This document shows positions 1 through 12,177 of a stretch of DNA of 64,000 nucleotides, piece after piece. A program made the translations under genes and the position numbers. The notes under the pieces are model-generated. The model did no database searches. It was given only the letters and a program-made list of their open reading frames with translations, and was not told where the DNA came from. Position 1 is the first letter of the stretch. The number at the start of each line of letters is the position of its first letter. Origin of the DNA: Poa pratensis. Taxonomy: Eukaryota; Streptophyta; Magnoliopsida; Poales; Poaceae. The DNA is taken from contig CAMZMU010000048.1 of NCBI GenBank assembly GCA_947311845.1, positions 27,189,391 through 27,253,390 of the forward strand, given 5' to 3'.

Positions 1-473
1 TAATTGCTCAACATTACTTCATGAGAAGTTTATAAGTCCTATGGACGTTTGAAGACACAAGATTTACTTGTGTTGACTTAATTGAGGAGTTGATGCTATC
101 TATGACTGTTATAGAGAATTCGTCTCAAGGTGGAGTATTGTTTTTTCTATGCTTCGAATTCTAATCCTATTCTACTATATTTGGAGTCCTACCTGAATAA
201 ACATGTCTACAACTCTGTTTCGTGTCCGCCAAGAAAAAGAGTTGTTTGCCCCCCCCCCCCCCCATATAGTGAGAGGTAGTCATAGATTAGATTGAGAGAG
301 ATACACCAGATTCATAGCACGTAGAGGGTTTGTCCTCTCGTGCAATGTAATACTCCTCCCGATTATAGTTAACGCCTTCGTGCGTTCGTGGTTTTCTCCG
401 TAAGGGTTTCCACGTTAAATCTTGTGTTTCTGTTCTTGGTTTGATCTACTTTCTGCTGTGCAGTTTTACAACA
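1..473 (+). mobile_element. 3' end of a copia-type LTR retrotransposon (truncated by window start)
   Basis: Positions 1-138 look like the 3' end of an internal domain, ending in a purine-rich tract (caaggtggag, about 126-135) of the kind found just before copia LTRs. The LTR would run from about 139 (tgtttttt...) to 473 (...acaaca). Its 3' part holds the phrase gggtttccacgttaaatc, which I know from grass copia LTR U5 regions. A run of 15 C lies at 249-263. From about 264 onward the sequence recurs at 31491-31700, so the duplication breakpoint cuts this LTR. The left part lies outside the window and no coding sequence is visible. The family is not identified. Confidence 0.55.
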
Positions 474-1940
474 CCTCCTAAGAGGGCTGTAAACACAAAC
501 TCTACCTTTTCAAAAAAAGAAACGCAAAAGTCTTTTGCGTTTTCTCGAGAAAAAATGGCCACGAGGTCACACATATTTGTAGGTGAAAAGCAGAGAACCT
601 ACGACCGTACAGGTTTATAAGAAGCAACAAGAACTTTGCATAGAGCGCCACTGATATCAGAAATCTGATGGCTAGCTACAGGAATAATAACACGTATCAT
701 TTTGCACATTGATTGCTGCTATAAGTAAGAATACTAAATGAAATAAAGGAAACCAGAATGGTAGCCAGGATTATAATTCTTCAGGATCACTACTTTATCG
801 TTGTGTTCGTAGTAATTCAAGCATAACAGGTTTCAGAACTTTTGAAATACAAGTGGGAGATAGTGACCAGGTAGGTTGATACCAAGTTAGCAATATCATT
901 CACAACGTTTCATCTTGTACCTGTTTGACTCGTGGATCATAAAATGTAAAGTACTGTCTAGATTATGAAAGATCACAACGGATTATCACTTACCTGAAAA
1001 AGCATGTGCGGAAAACAATAGCATCAGAAACACGCCTTACAACGGCAAGCCTATATCAAACTTCCATTTGACACTGTATTATTTTATCCTGCATTGAGCC
1101 CAAAAGAAGATTATAGTCTGTTTTGACAAAGGTTGGAGCAAAAACAGCTAAAATTAACTGATACTAATATATCCTCAATTGCATATTCCTAAAACGACTG
1201 AATTAATGTGTTTATAATATAACTTTCAGGTAAATGTGTCCCAGAAGATGTCACAAACCTTATTGTTCCTACCTGTACGACCACAATAGATATCAACTTT
1301 TGGAGGTGAAAGTATGAAGCAATACTATGGTGCAACATGATATGTACTCTATATATGTGACAGGCTCTCCCCAAGATCAGGAACAAACACACAACTGAGC
1401 TTTAAAATAAAGCATCAACGGACAGAACTAAGCATCCAAACGAACCTATCTTATGCATTAGCTGTGCTAAATCTAATCTTTCAAGAGCATGCAAGTAGAA
1501 AATAATATTGAAATGTATGCACTGGCAAGAATGAATCTTACAGGCATACAATGCTTCAAAATCTACTTATACCTCAAAGGCAGTGTACCTGCCAGACCAT
1601 GGGTCTGGAAAACAGAGGATGATAAAACTGTACAGGAATGCAGTTGAGTGGAATCAGCGAACTTGAGGGAATTGAAAACAAAGGAAAATTTTGACGCTGG
1701 CCTTCCTTTGGTCTGAGTGGATGTTTCCTTTCCTCCAAAAAGTGGCGGGAGAGGAAAACTTTCCTATGGAACAGCTCGGGTGCATTCCTTTGAATCGAAC
1801 GGCCTCACAGGAACATTTTCCAAAGGAAACTGGACCGTAAAAATTCCTTCAGAATTCCCGTGAACCGAACGGACCCTAAGACTATGCCACTGTCAATGAC
1901 ATCATGTAGAAAAAGAATGGAGTTGTTCGATTTCAACTTA
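474..1940. other. Intron-like DNA with MITE fragments, no firm gene (unit A)
   Basis: No long reading frame is visible. Read on the minus strand there are several splice-donor-like sites: cttacct near 992, ctacctg near 1262 and acctcaaag near 1574. This suggests intron or exon debris of a minus-strand gene. About 1680-1885 resembles a Tourist-type MITE remnant ending in accgaacggaccctaag. The matching sequence in unit B is 31701-33178. Confidence 0.3.
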
Positions 1941-2419
1941 GGCCCTGTTTGGAATGAAGGATAGAAAAACAAAGGATTCAGGTGAAACGGAGGAAAGGGA
2001 AAGGAAAAGAGATGCAAAACATAGGATTATGATACCGTGTAGGGAACACAAATGTTGATGTTCGGAACGTAGGAAAAGTAGCATGGGGATTCTACAACTC
2101 TTGGTCCCACCTAATGATATTTATATTTACTTCTTGCCTAAATTCATGCTCATGCGTACACAGACAAACTTGTTCAGAACATGGTGGGTCCATGTGCATG
2201 GCTGAGCAGCGCCTTTTCCTTCTCTCAGCCTCGGGCATGCGCGAAACAATAGAGCGAGAGTGGATGTTTTGTGTTCCTCCAAAAACGCAGGCGCAGAATA
2301 CTTTCCAAAGGATTGGTATGTAGCAATTCCTACGTTCCGAACGCTGGCTAAGAAAGATTTCCTACAGGAACATCGTTCCTTTGAAATTCCTCCAAAATTC
2401 CTGTGTACCGAACGGGGCC
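1941..2419. mobile_element. Tourist-like (PIF/Harbinger) MITE, unit A
   Basis: The element has terminal inverted repeats ggccctgtttgga (left) and tgtaccgaacggggcc (right), flanked by the 3-bp duplication TTA at 1938-1940 and 2420-2422. TTA is the usual target of PIF/Harbinger elements. At 479 bp it is non-autonomous and the small ORFs inside are not meaningful. Confidence 0.75.
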
Positions 2420-2839
2420 TTATGCAATATTAGCTTCTGTACTGATAATAGAAATAAGACAGGATCGATGAAAATGGCAATCAGGCAAGATATCACAAAG
2501 AAACGATTCCACTGTCGAACAAACTTCCCGTATTAATTCATTATCGGTGATGGTGAGAATATTATGGAGCTTCAAAGGAGCAAAAATAATCACATCTACG
2601 ACAGTCCACAGCTTTGAAGGTCCAATTGGAAATACTCTAGATGTATATTAAATTTCTAGAATCTAGATTACTTATAAGAAAAAAATTAGGTGCAAATAAT
2701 AGACTGATCGCATACTTATCAGTATCAGCCATCAAGTGAGTCATGTCATTTAGGAGACCCTTAAAGCAGAGGAAACAAACCACCTTATTGTCAAAATATG
2801 TGAGTTGACAGAGTCAGGATTATCACATTGTCTCAAATC

Positions 2840-3125
2840 CAAATATCATCAAATGTTCATTCTTTGAAATATCTCAACCGCATGTTTCCTCAAGCTTCTT
2901 CCGGCATGACAGCTTGTGGATTTCAGACTGTTTTACCCGTGGATGCCGCGGCAGCCTATCCAGTGTGTCTGCCGCTAAAAGGATTGCCCAACTGCTGCAC
3001 CCTGAGCTGGTGGCTGACTCGCGACGTGTGTTGGGTACATATGTGTCTTCTTCACAGACTCATGGATGTACTTCTAAGAAATCTTGGTAGCTTGATGTTT
3101 CTTAGCAGCATAGGGATATCATCTC
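2840..3125 (-). pseudogene. Exon-like remnant, unidentified gene (unit A)
   Basis: On the minus strand this stretch has protein-like composition (for example the segment WAILLAADTLDRLPRHPR), but stops and a frame change interrupt it. The unit B copy at 36425-36700 keeps the frame longer. I do not recognise the family. It may belong to the same minus-strand gene as the exon candidates near 13.5-15.4 kb. Confidence 0.3.
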
Positions 3126-3489
3126 TCTCATGAGCATGTATTCCTTAACCCTGAAAACAAAGTTTGTGCCATTAGCACTGAAACAAGTAAGATAATTAGA
3201 TTACACCCAGCCACCCACGAGCGAACACATTTTATATTTTTTTAAAGCTAAAAGAGGAGGAACTGGAGATTTGTTTTTATGTCCTGAAGAGATGCCTTCG
3301 TGGGAGAGAACCAAACTAACTTGTCCATGCAGAAACAGAGATGAACTAAACATTACGTAAATGTCCAAACTACTAACCTATCCAGGAGCCAACTAACTTG
3401 TCCATGCATCACAAATTGCTTGAAGGACAAGGATCATTCACAAAACTAACTTCCAGGACAAAAAGTTGATCAACAAAACCACATATCAA

Positions 3490-3957
3490 AACACAAAGCC
3501 TACCCCCGCGTCCACCCCCCCGCGTCATCCTCCTCTGGGCGACACGGGGGGAAACCCTAGCCGCCGCCACATCTAGAGGGCCGCCGCCGCCACCGCTCCG
3601 CGTCGCCTCTGGGCCGAGAGGACGTCGGCAAAGCCGCACACGCCTCCAGGATGGTGGCGGTGGGGCGTTTTTCGTCTCGTTCGGCCGTGTGAGGGTCCTG
3701 CTAGCGGCGCGGCGCGAGGGATCGACGGAGCGGCGGTGGTTGTCAGCGATTGGAGGCGGTCCTGACTTGCGGGAGCAGGACGCGGCGGTTCCGGCGGCCG
3801 TCAGAGCGCCCCGGCGCGGGCGCGGTCGGTCCCGATCTGGGCCCGGCGGGCCGGCTATGGGCTTTGTGGCGCCGATGAGGAGGAGCGCGTCCCGGCAGCG
3901 GAGGAGGCACTGGGGCGCGGTTGGCGTTGTGGCGTCGAGCTGCTGTCTCGTTCAGCA
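3490..3957 (+). mobile_element. GC-rich LINE 5'-region-like fragment (unit A)
   Basis: This block is sharply more GC-rich than its surroundings and contains gggaaaccctagccgccgcc, a phrase typical of grass L1 5' untranslated regions and of plant gene leaders. Open frames occur on both strands, which is expected from GC content alone. No poly-A tail or clean target duplication was found, so the assignment is tentative. The unit B copy is 37060-37515. Confidence 0.3.
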
Positions 3958-4084
3958 ATAGATGGAATAATTTTTTTGGGATGTACTTGTACTAAATCTG
4001 AGTCAATTAATTTAGAACGGAGGGAGTAGGTCCTAGGGTCAGCAATTGATGGAGAAGTTCAGAACTACAGACGGTGTCTCACTG

Positions 4085-4454
4085 ATTTTTTTACAAATAT
4101 GGACCCCGCCCAAATTTATTGTCAAAACTGGTCCCCTACGAATTTTATTGTCAAAGAAGCACCTGGCGGGATGACACGTCCACTTTGCGCCATCTCAGAT
4201 GGCGGAAGGAACCTTCCGCGGAAGGAGACCTTCCGCCAAACAAGTCGGCGGAAAAGACGCCTGTTGTCGACCTTCTACGAACTCATCTGGCGCCATGTCA
4301 CTTGCCGCCGACTGGTTTGGCGGAAGGTCACTTTCGCCAGCTGTGATGGCGCAAAGTCGACGTGTAATCCGCCAGGGCTACTTTTGACAATTAAAATTCG
4401 CAGGGGGCTTGTTTTGACAATAAATTGGGAGGGGGGCATATTTGTAAAAAAAAT
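4085..4454. mobile_element. Mutator-type MITE (unit A)
   Basis: This is an inverted-repeat element whose arms carry the phrases acaaatatgg, attgtcaaaa, gggatgacacgtc and tttgcgccatc in mirror order. The 10-bp sequence tgtctcactg lies on each side (4075-4084, 4455-4464). A 9-10 bp duplication plus long inverted repeats is the Mutator pattern. The ORFs inside are not coding. Confidence 0.7.
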
Positions 4455-4616
4455 TGTCTCACTGTCTCGGCTGCGGTGGCCTGAGTGCACGGCAAGCCAT
4501 ATTCCTACCAGAAGGCAACAACAATGTATGAAACAAAAAGGGACAAATTGATGATAGCAGCAGTCATCGGTGTTATTATTCACACGCAACTTCAAGATCT
4601 TAATGTTCCCTTATTA

Positions 4617-4855
4617 CTCCCTACGTGTCAAAATACAAGGCGCGCTATTTTAAGGTGGTCTTTAATGCTCAACTTGACCGCAAAATATATTGAATGAAAA
4701 TGTAATATGGTACCATTGGATTCGTCTTGCAAAATTCTTTAATTCATATATCTGTATAATAATGTTGGATACATATTATAAGTATAAATCATGGTCAACT
4801 TACACAGCGTTGACCAGCGGAATTAAAGGACCCTTATATTTTGTGACGGAGGAAG
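4617..4855. mobile_element. Stowaway-like MITE (unit A)
   Basis: The terminal repeats ctccctacgtgtcaaaata and tattttgtgacggaggaag are inverted copies flanked by TA. The ctccctccgt-type end is the Stowaway hallmark in grasses. It lies just downstream of the defensin-like pseudogene. Confidence 0.75.
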
Positions 4856-4920
4856 TACTTTATTTCTCTTGCAAATAATGCATACATGCAGTCACGTGCA
4901 ATTTGGTGTCATATAAAGAG

Positions 4921-5273
4921 CTAGCCAAGGCAGTCCGTGCAGCATCTGCATAAATAGAAGTATATTACAGCTGCCGTTTTCAAAGCCCTCGGCCTTGCAG
5001 GGCACATTGCAGGTTCCATGCTTGATGCATGATTTGCCGTGATCCCACAACTTGCTGTAATTACAGAAACACTTGCCTTGCAACCCCATCTCTTCTGCAT
5101 TGATGCACAAGAAATTTGAATTACATAATTAACTGGGATCAAAATTATAAGAGATGCGTAGGTCGATGGTCTTCATACCAATGACGTGAAAAGTAGCATC
5201 ATCAGCCATAAGCATATTATGCCTTGTTGGTTCCAAATTGCACTTTGCCAATACTCTTCATGTAGCCCAACAT
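4921..5273 (-). pseudogene. Broken defensin-like gene (unit A)
   Basis: This is the unit A copy of the defensin-like gene at 38436-38790. It has two independent lesions. A one-base deletion in exon 1 (near 5220) puts a stop at codon 19 inside the signal peptide. A one-base insertion near 4965 (tatatta versus tatata) shifts the frame after the fifth defensin cysteine of exon 2 (the one following AEGFENGS), removing the last cysteines. Splice sites are still visible. In addition, a 5.85 kb block absent from unit B begins at about 5348, just upstream of its start. Confidence 0.75.
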
Positions 5274-5366
5274 ATCGATGCGGTAATATGTGTGAGTTTT
5301 TTTTGTGTGTTTGGGACTGGTGAGGTATGATTATCCCCATGATTCATATATATATATATATATATA

Positions 5367-8300
5367 CCAGCTATTCTACAACCACTTGTAGAATAACTAT
5401 TCTACAACCCCTTGTGAACTTCGAAAAAACTCGTAAGTAAACTTCGGGGTTTTTTTTAAATGAACTTCACGATTTTTTTCATAAGTGGACTTCGTGTCCT
5501 CCACAGCAGGGGAGCGTAACTTCGGCTCAGTGATATAGTGAACTTCACGCCTGATTTTTTCGTTTTCGTACGCCATTTCAAACCGCCCATCGGATTGACA
5601 CAAATGATACGCCGTTGGAAACGTACGGAAACTGCACATATTTTTTACTTCTATAAGATTTCGAAATTCGTTACGGTTTTAAAATAATTTTAAATATACA
5701 TAACGCTGTTTTCGCGAATTTTTTCGTTTTCGTTAAGTATTTCGGACGTTATTTTCGAACCGTACATCGGATTGACGCAAATGAAACACCGTTGGAGAGG
5801 TATGAAAATTGCGCACCTTGGCTATCTCTAGTCAATGTTCGAAATTCCTTAAGAATTAAGAGCAGTTTTAAAACTAACAATTTGTTTTGTGATCTTTAGA
5901 TCCATCGGACAGTGTTCTTGCAATTACTTTCAAACCGCTTGTCGAAACGTAACAAATGAATGGTGTTGGAAATATTTACTAGACACAACTTTTTCGTATA
6001 GAAATGTTCTCCAAATTCTCTACGGTTTTTGTTAATTTTGAAAATACGAAAAAACGGAATACGAGATGACATAAAAAGTGAAGTCAAATAAACTTCGCTT
6101 ATTATTTATATATGGACTTCACGTCATCACAATTGTTGAATGTAACTTCGGGTCAATTATTAAGTGAACTTCACGTTGTCACAGTACTAGCGAACTTCAC
6201 AAATTTTCTGCAAATGAAATTCTCGATTGACCATCATTTTCTAAACTTCGTTCATCACATAAGTAAACTTCAGAGAATTTCCTTAATGAACTTCTCGGTG
6301 GACCATCATATTTTTTAACTTCTCTAAATACGCAGATGAACTTCACAGTAATTTCGCAAATGAACTCATTTGAAGTTAACTTCACAACAAAATTTCTGGC
6401 TGACCATATTTTTCTAAACTTCACTCGTCATGAACTTCATAGAAATATCGCAAATAACTTCGACATATTATATAAATGAACTTCCGGTAGCAGTATAGCT
6501 ACCTCGATTGTGCACTTTATTTGACAGTGAATAGAAGTCTGGGGCGGCCAGTCTTAACTGACGAAGTTAACTTCCTAGCATAGGAATAAGAACTCCATCT
6601 ATTGAAGATCTAAACTGCAAAAAAAAAAAAAAAAAATCAAGTCAACGGCTGCAGGACAATCTTTTTTCATGAACTTCGCTCGTGACTTGTATCATATCTA
6701 AACTTCGCTCGTCCCGTAAAATAAACTTCGGCTTATTTTCTAATAAACTTCGCTTATTTTCATATATGGATTTTACATTGTCACGCTAGTGCAACGTAAC
6801 TTCAGGTGATTTAATAAGTGGACTTCACGTAAGTTCAAGAAAACTGACTTGGTCATTGTCCTCCACCCACTTCGTCACATAGGTGAACTTCACAAAAAAA
6901 TTGCAACTAAACTTCTCGGTTTATTTTCTCCGAACTTCAAAAAAAGAACAAGTTCACAACCAGAAAAATCCGTGCCGGACTTCCAAACAAAATTAAGTAA
7001 ACTTCATGCGCTCACACACAGTTATTGTGGCTAGTAGAGTACACGCAGAGACTCAGCTCCTCCGTAAACGAATTATACGTCCAACTTTTAAGTCGCTGCT
7101 ACAAATCGATCGATCTACACACACACACCCTATATCCTCTAGACTTACTGGATGTAATTACTACTGTACATCTGTTATTGAATCTGGGCATGAGCAAACA
7201 CACACAGGTAGAAATTCACACCCACTTGTAGAATAACTATTCTACAATCCTTTCTGAACTTCGCTCGTCACGTAAGTAAACTTCATAGAATTTTCACAAA
7301 TAAACTTCTCGGACTACCATAATTTTTTCTATACTTCGGTCGTCGCACAAGTGAACTTCACAGAAATTTGAAAAATGAACGAACTTCACATAAACTTCAC
7401 GGCTGAGCATCATTTTCTCTGAACTTCGTTCGTCACATAAGCAAACTGCAGATAATTGATGATGCGAACTCCGAACTATTTAAAGTTGTGAACTGCAGGA
7501 AACTGAAGTTGCAGAAAATGTGTTTCTCCACTTCGCTGACGAAACTAACTCCCTAAAAAATGAAGAATGAACTTTGCTTATATAGGTACGTGAACTCCCT
7601 GATAAAATTGTGAATTATCGATCTCTTTTATAAGTGAACCCGGCGGCCTTGAAAACTAAACTCCACCGGTGGTCGACATGAACTTTCCCAACCAATAAAA
7701 GTTAACTTCAAAAAATGTACCGCAATGTCTATTATTCTTTAACTGCAACTGGTGTGCGTACCAACGAAACAAACTTTCTCAAAAAAAGAATGTGCTAGTA
7801 GAGTATTTGTGAAAGAAACCAGCGGTTGAAAGCATTCTAACATCTCTTGTATCTGAACTTATCCTGACAAATATAGCAGCAGGCAATAAACTGAAAAAAT
7901 GTGAATCTCATGTGTGAACGAAACAAACTCTCTAACAAGTGAGAGATATATTTACTGGATAGAAAACGTGTACTCTTGTTAATTTACATAATGAGTTGCC
8001 AATTTTCACAAAGTGCACTTCAGAGGCATAATATAATCAAAAATAAATTATACATGATCTGCACCAGTGTACGAGAAAAAAATCTCGCAAATCAACTTCT
8101 GGAGGAAGACGTGAGGGAGTTTCTCAGCCTTTTGACGGTTTAAACAGCTAGCAGCAAAGCAAGTCCCTCAGCTTGCAGCACTGAATCAAGCAATGAAGCG
8201 ATGGATTGGACAAATATTTTGAGATTGACCACTTGGAGGTTCAGAGCGGGCACAAGACAGGTTCAGAACGGGCACCTAGGAGGTTCAGAACAACGTGTTC

Positions 8301-9085
8301 TTTGCGCCGTCGTTGTTGCCGAGGATCGTGGTGAACCCAGGGCAACGACGGAGACGCAGTTAGGCGGTGACTTCCCGAGGCTAACGAGCTGGACTTCCCG
8401 GCCGAGCGCGGTGGACTCCAAGTGGAGGTCGTGCGGACATGGTTCAGCAGCAAGCCATGGTGGGGGATTCAGGTGGTGACTGGAGCGGGACACAGGAGCA
8501 GCCGGTGGCGGCGCTTGAATCCCCGAGATTGCGCGCGAGCGGAAGAAACGCTGGAGCAGGAGGTCGTGCGGGCCTGCAGGCACTGGAGATTCGGGACGGC
8601 GCGGTGGGCAGGACAGGGCTGCGCTCCACCGCCAATGAAGTAGGGAGGGGATGTGTTGGGCTCGCCGGGAAGTTCATCTTCCGCGCGTCCGATGAGTTCA
8701 GCCGCGTGCGTCCGGAGGCGCTTGGGAGCGGCAGCACACGCTGGACGGCGGCGACTGGATTGGAACTAGGGCCGTGCCCGAGGTTGAGGAAGAAATCGTG
8801 GCGTCCGCGCGCTTAAGTGGCCAGGGGTGCTGGGGCTGGACGGCGGCGCTGGTTCCAGGCACAGGGAAGGGCGGTGGCGCCGGATCCCGGGACGAGGATC
8901 TCGCCGGACTCCGTCGCAGGCTCCCTCGCGTCGGCTACCGCCGCTGCTCGCTCGCCCGCGCTGACGGGAAGAAGGTCTTTGGTTCGGTTGGGGCCGGTTC
9001 GGGATAAGGTACTAATAAGTATTGGGGTTGTAGAATAGGTATTCTACAATCTCTCTTTAAGAGGGGTTGTAGAATAGTCCCACCC
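5367..9085. mobile_element. TIR element filled with the word AACTTC
   Basis: Both ends carry copies of ctattctacaacc in opposite orientation: ccagctattctacaacc at the left and ggttgtagaatagtccc at the right, inside TA-rich flanks. Between 5410 and 8100 the hexamer aacttc occurs roughly 35-40 times, always on the plus strand and often as gaacttcgctcg or taaacttcac. The left-end sequence (acttgtagaataactattctac) recurs internally at 7221-7242, so the element looks composite. The 8200-9010 part is GC-rich with no convincing gene. No transposase was recognised and the superfamily is not assigned. Confidence 0.6.
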
Positions 9086-9107
9086 ATATATATATATATA
9101 GGAAAGT

Positions 9108-9126
9108 GCCCGTGCGTTGCTACGGG
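9108..9126 (-). repeat. Helitron 3'-end-like hairpin
   Basis: Read on the minus strand, cccgtagcaacgcacgggc is a GC-rich hairpin of the sort found about 10 bp before the CTAG terminus of Helitrons. Here the expected CTAG is replaced by TA-rich sequence, so it is degenerate. Confidence 0.35.
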
Positions 9127-10410
9127 TTCAAAATAATACAAATGTGTTTATCAATATCAGAGACAACTTTTAGAAACAGATTTTTTTTCCTTCTCAAATT
9201 AGAGTAAAATTCCAACCTCAACGAATAGATAACGTGCCAAAAATAATCAAAATACACGTGTAGTTCTCTATTGATGGATACATCCATATTGAGGAGCAGA
9301 CTAATGCTATGACAGTGAATCAGAATGTCTGGCAGCGTTACCAATGCCAAACTAATGGAAACACACGGAATTTCGAAGGATTTCAGTATACAGCCGATTA
9401 AAATGTTATTCCTGTCATTAATCTGCAGGATGGCATACATAATTGTACGGTAAAAGCGAACCTGGTTTCGAAACTGATCGATCTGATTGCTCCTGGCTGC
9501 TTGGCTCTGGTCAATCTCCGAAGCACACTTCCATGATTCTCCGCGCATGGAAGAAATCCATAGCCCGTATTCTTGCATGCGTTGCCTCAATCAATTCACC
9601 GTGTTGTCCCTGCTGCTTACTAATATTTTTTTTGAAGCGGGGCAAAAGTTTTGCCTTTTATATTGATATAGGAGAAGCAAACACAATCGGTCCTTGGCCA
9701 AAAATAAAACGCTGTTGTCCAACACCCTAGCAGCATGGATGGCCGGATCCGTACGTGCTCGCCCACATCAAGCAGGATGAGCCATGGTAGCGGCGACGAG
9801 CGTGCGCCTGCAAGCTCCCCCGGCCGACGGCCTCCGCCTCTGCTTTGCCACCAGGCTTCTCCCTGTCCTCCAGCTGGATGTGCCCGACCGACTACAGCCT
9901 CCGCCTCTGCTTCGCCATCGCGCTTCTCCCTGTCCTCCCGCTGGCGGTGCCCGACCTACGGCCTCTGTACTCCCACATCTGGCGACCGTCGGGAATGGTA
10001 GGGGATTGGGGAGTCTCCGGCGTGGAGATCGTGGAGCCGTGTCGGAGGAGCACAGATCGATAGAGTAGGCGACAGTTCTCTCTATCTGTTTGGGGATGGT
10101 GGAGCACCTCTCAATCTGTTTCTTTCACGATAGTTGGCACGGAGAGCGGCGGCGGACGTGCAGCTAGTAGGGATCAATACCTCGGAGGCAGGGAGGTTTG
10201 GCACCGCCGCAGACCCATTCCAGCCGACCGAGGTAGCCCCGCGTCCTGCGGCACTGCCTGAGACGAACATGAGGAGGAAGTGTTTCGTTCGGGGAGGGGA
10301 AAAGAAGAAGAAAAAACTGTATATAATGGCATAAGTGCATTATATGGGACTTGGTGGGAGGGCAAAATCGGAAAGAAAAATGACGTACGAGAAGAAGCCT
10401 TAATGCTACA

Positions 10411-10429
10411 TGCCCGTGCGTTGCAACGG
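10411..10429 (-). repeat. Helitron 3'-end-like hairpin
   Basis: This is the same hairpin motif as at 9108, with no clear CTAG terminus beside it. It may be a degenerate Helitron 3' end. Confidence 0.3.
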
Positions 10430-11510
10430 AGATAAAAAAATCTATGACGGTGGAGACAACCGCGGCAGGCCAGGCGGTGCACATGACAAAGACGTCGGAG
10501 CTGAGAGGTGAGGGTGTGGTGCTTCATTGGGTGCGGGCGGTCTCACGTAATTAACTGTCCTCGATCATGTGTTGGATGTGGCAGCTTCGTCGCCTCGTGC
10601 ATGATCTCGAAGCCCTCGTCATCGGAGCTAGCAGTGTGATCATATTGGTCTTCTCTCGCCCACGACCTCGTCGACTTTACCTCCGTCTGCCATGGTCGTC
10701 GCTATGGTTCTTGCTTCATCTCAGTCGGATCGACTTTAAATTGGAAAGCTCGATGTCGATGGGCATGCCACATGAATCAAAGCTAGGTAACACATGTGTG
10801 CATGTATATTTACAGTGCCAATTGCGCCTAGCCAAATAGGAGTACGACTCTTGTTCCATTTTTTAACAAATCGTGTGCCCTTTTCACTTCATGCATGGAT
10901 GCTTCCTGGCCCATTTAAAATCAGCCCACTTTTCAGGGACGATAAAAAGGTGGATACGCACTGGCTGGGCCGGGCTGGGATCTCGGGAGTTAATTGTCAT
11001 ATGAACGAACGAAATTCATGAACGAACAGGTTTCGATTCAGGTTTCCTGAGGTACGACGCGAAGGAAACGGCAAGCGATGTAGAAAACCAAAACCGAACC
11101 ATATGGAAACGACGTACCTACCACCAAACGGACGAAAATCTGGGAGAAAGAAACACTATTCGTATTATATAGTAGAGATATATATATATATATATATATA
11201 GCAAAAGTAGCTCCATGATTTCGGGATTCCCTGACGATTTCTGCAATCAGAAAATTAATTACTATAATCAATAGAATCAAAATAATGAGTGTGACGAATT
11301 TCTGGCTTTTATTACTAGAGTCAACTACGAATAAATTAGGATCGTAGTAAATGAAATTAATTCCCATCATTTATTACTTTCGTTCTTTACGAAATAACTG
11401 GATATGGAAGGATATGTGGCATCGCATCTGTCTCCAATGACGGATCAATTGGTTTGTCCCAGGGTCCGATGGCCAAGAAAATTAAGTGGACTACCTCAAA
11501 TGGTTGTGTC

Positions 11511-12050
11511 TAGGGCTGGACTAACGAGCTGCTCGGCTCGTTAAGTCTCGGCTCGTTAAGACTCGTGATCGTTAAGACTCGAATCGTTAAATTCATTAAG
11601 CATAACGAGCTCAAAATAAAGCTTGGCTCGGTTCGTTAAGTGTTCGCGGGCGCTCGTGAGTAGCTCGTTAAGACTCGTTAATAAAATGCATCTGAATTTA
11701 GAGATGACGTGGTGACTGACAATTGACAAGGAGTCAATGAGATTCGATGTTGCCTGCATGAGTAGACCGTAAAATTTGGCTAGTATATGGGCTTGTTGAA
11801 CAGTGTTGGGTTGTCACCTGTCAAGCTCCTAGTTAGATGGGATCTACCCCTCGAAAAAGGATGGGATCCAAATTAACGAGCTTAACGAGCTGCTCATGAG
11901 GTTTGTTAGCTCGCTCATTTAGCTCATTAACGATAACGAGCGAAAATTATTGTTTGGCTCTGTTCGTTAGCATAATGAGCCGAGCTAAATGAGTCGAGCA
12001 AATGAGCGCTTGTTAAGCTCGTCGAGCTTCGAGCTTTATGTCTAGCCCTA
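11511..12050. mobile_element. hAT-type MITE rich in the word TAACGAGCT (unit A)
   Basis: The termini are tagggctggac and the inverse of it (tctagcccta), flanked by the perfect 8-bp duplication gttgtgtc (11503-11510, 12051-12058), the hAT signature. Near both ends the element is packed with variants of gctcgttaa and its complement ttaacgagc, probably subterminal transposase-binding repeats. It is 540 bp and has no coding capacity. Confidence 0.8.
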
Positions 12051-12177
12051 GTTGTGTCTACATATTTTAGTGCTTCCATTTTGTGTTGACCTTTTCGGTA
12101 TGGAGGGAGTATAATAATCCTATAGTATACTAATAATATTGCACGTGCAAATCACGTTTCTATCTATTTTTTTATAT

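Larger units (their letters stand above)
9086..11169. other. Unit-A-only DNA with two Helitron-type hairpins, no gene
   Basis: This follows the AACTTC element. It contains hairpins cccgtgcgttgctacggg (9109-9126) and cccgtgcgttgcaacgg (10413-10429). GC-rich parts at 9735-10060 and 10130-10300 give spurious open frames on both strands. I see no recognisable coding domain. Confidence 0.4.
5348..11200. other. 5.85 kb block present only in unit A, bounded by (TA)n tracts
   Basis: Unit B passes straight from gattcatatatata to gcaaaagtagctcc (38863-38886). Unit A has 5.85 kb between two (TA)n tracts, 5346-5366 and 11170-11200. Either an element entered a TA-rich site in A, or B lost the block by recombination between TA tracts. 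It contains the AACTTC-word element (5367-9085) and a 2.1 kb part with two Helitron-type hairpins. Confidence 0.7.

Noticed and set aside
4921..5110. Functional cysteine-rich peptide from the unit A frame
   Set aside because: The 72-codon frame is exon 2 only, after a signal-peptide stop and a frameshift that removes the last cysteines.
5410..7710. CRISPR-like or satellite array of AACTTC
   Set aside because: Spacing is irregular, the repeated word is only six bases and the sequence is eukaryotic. It is not a CRISPR array and has no constant satellite period.
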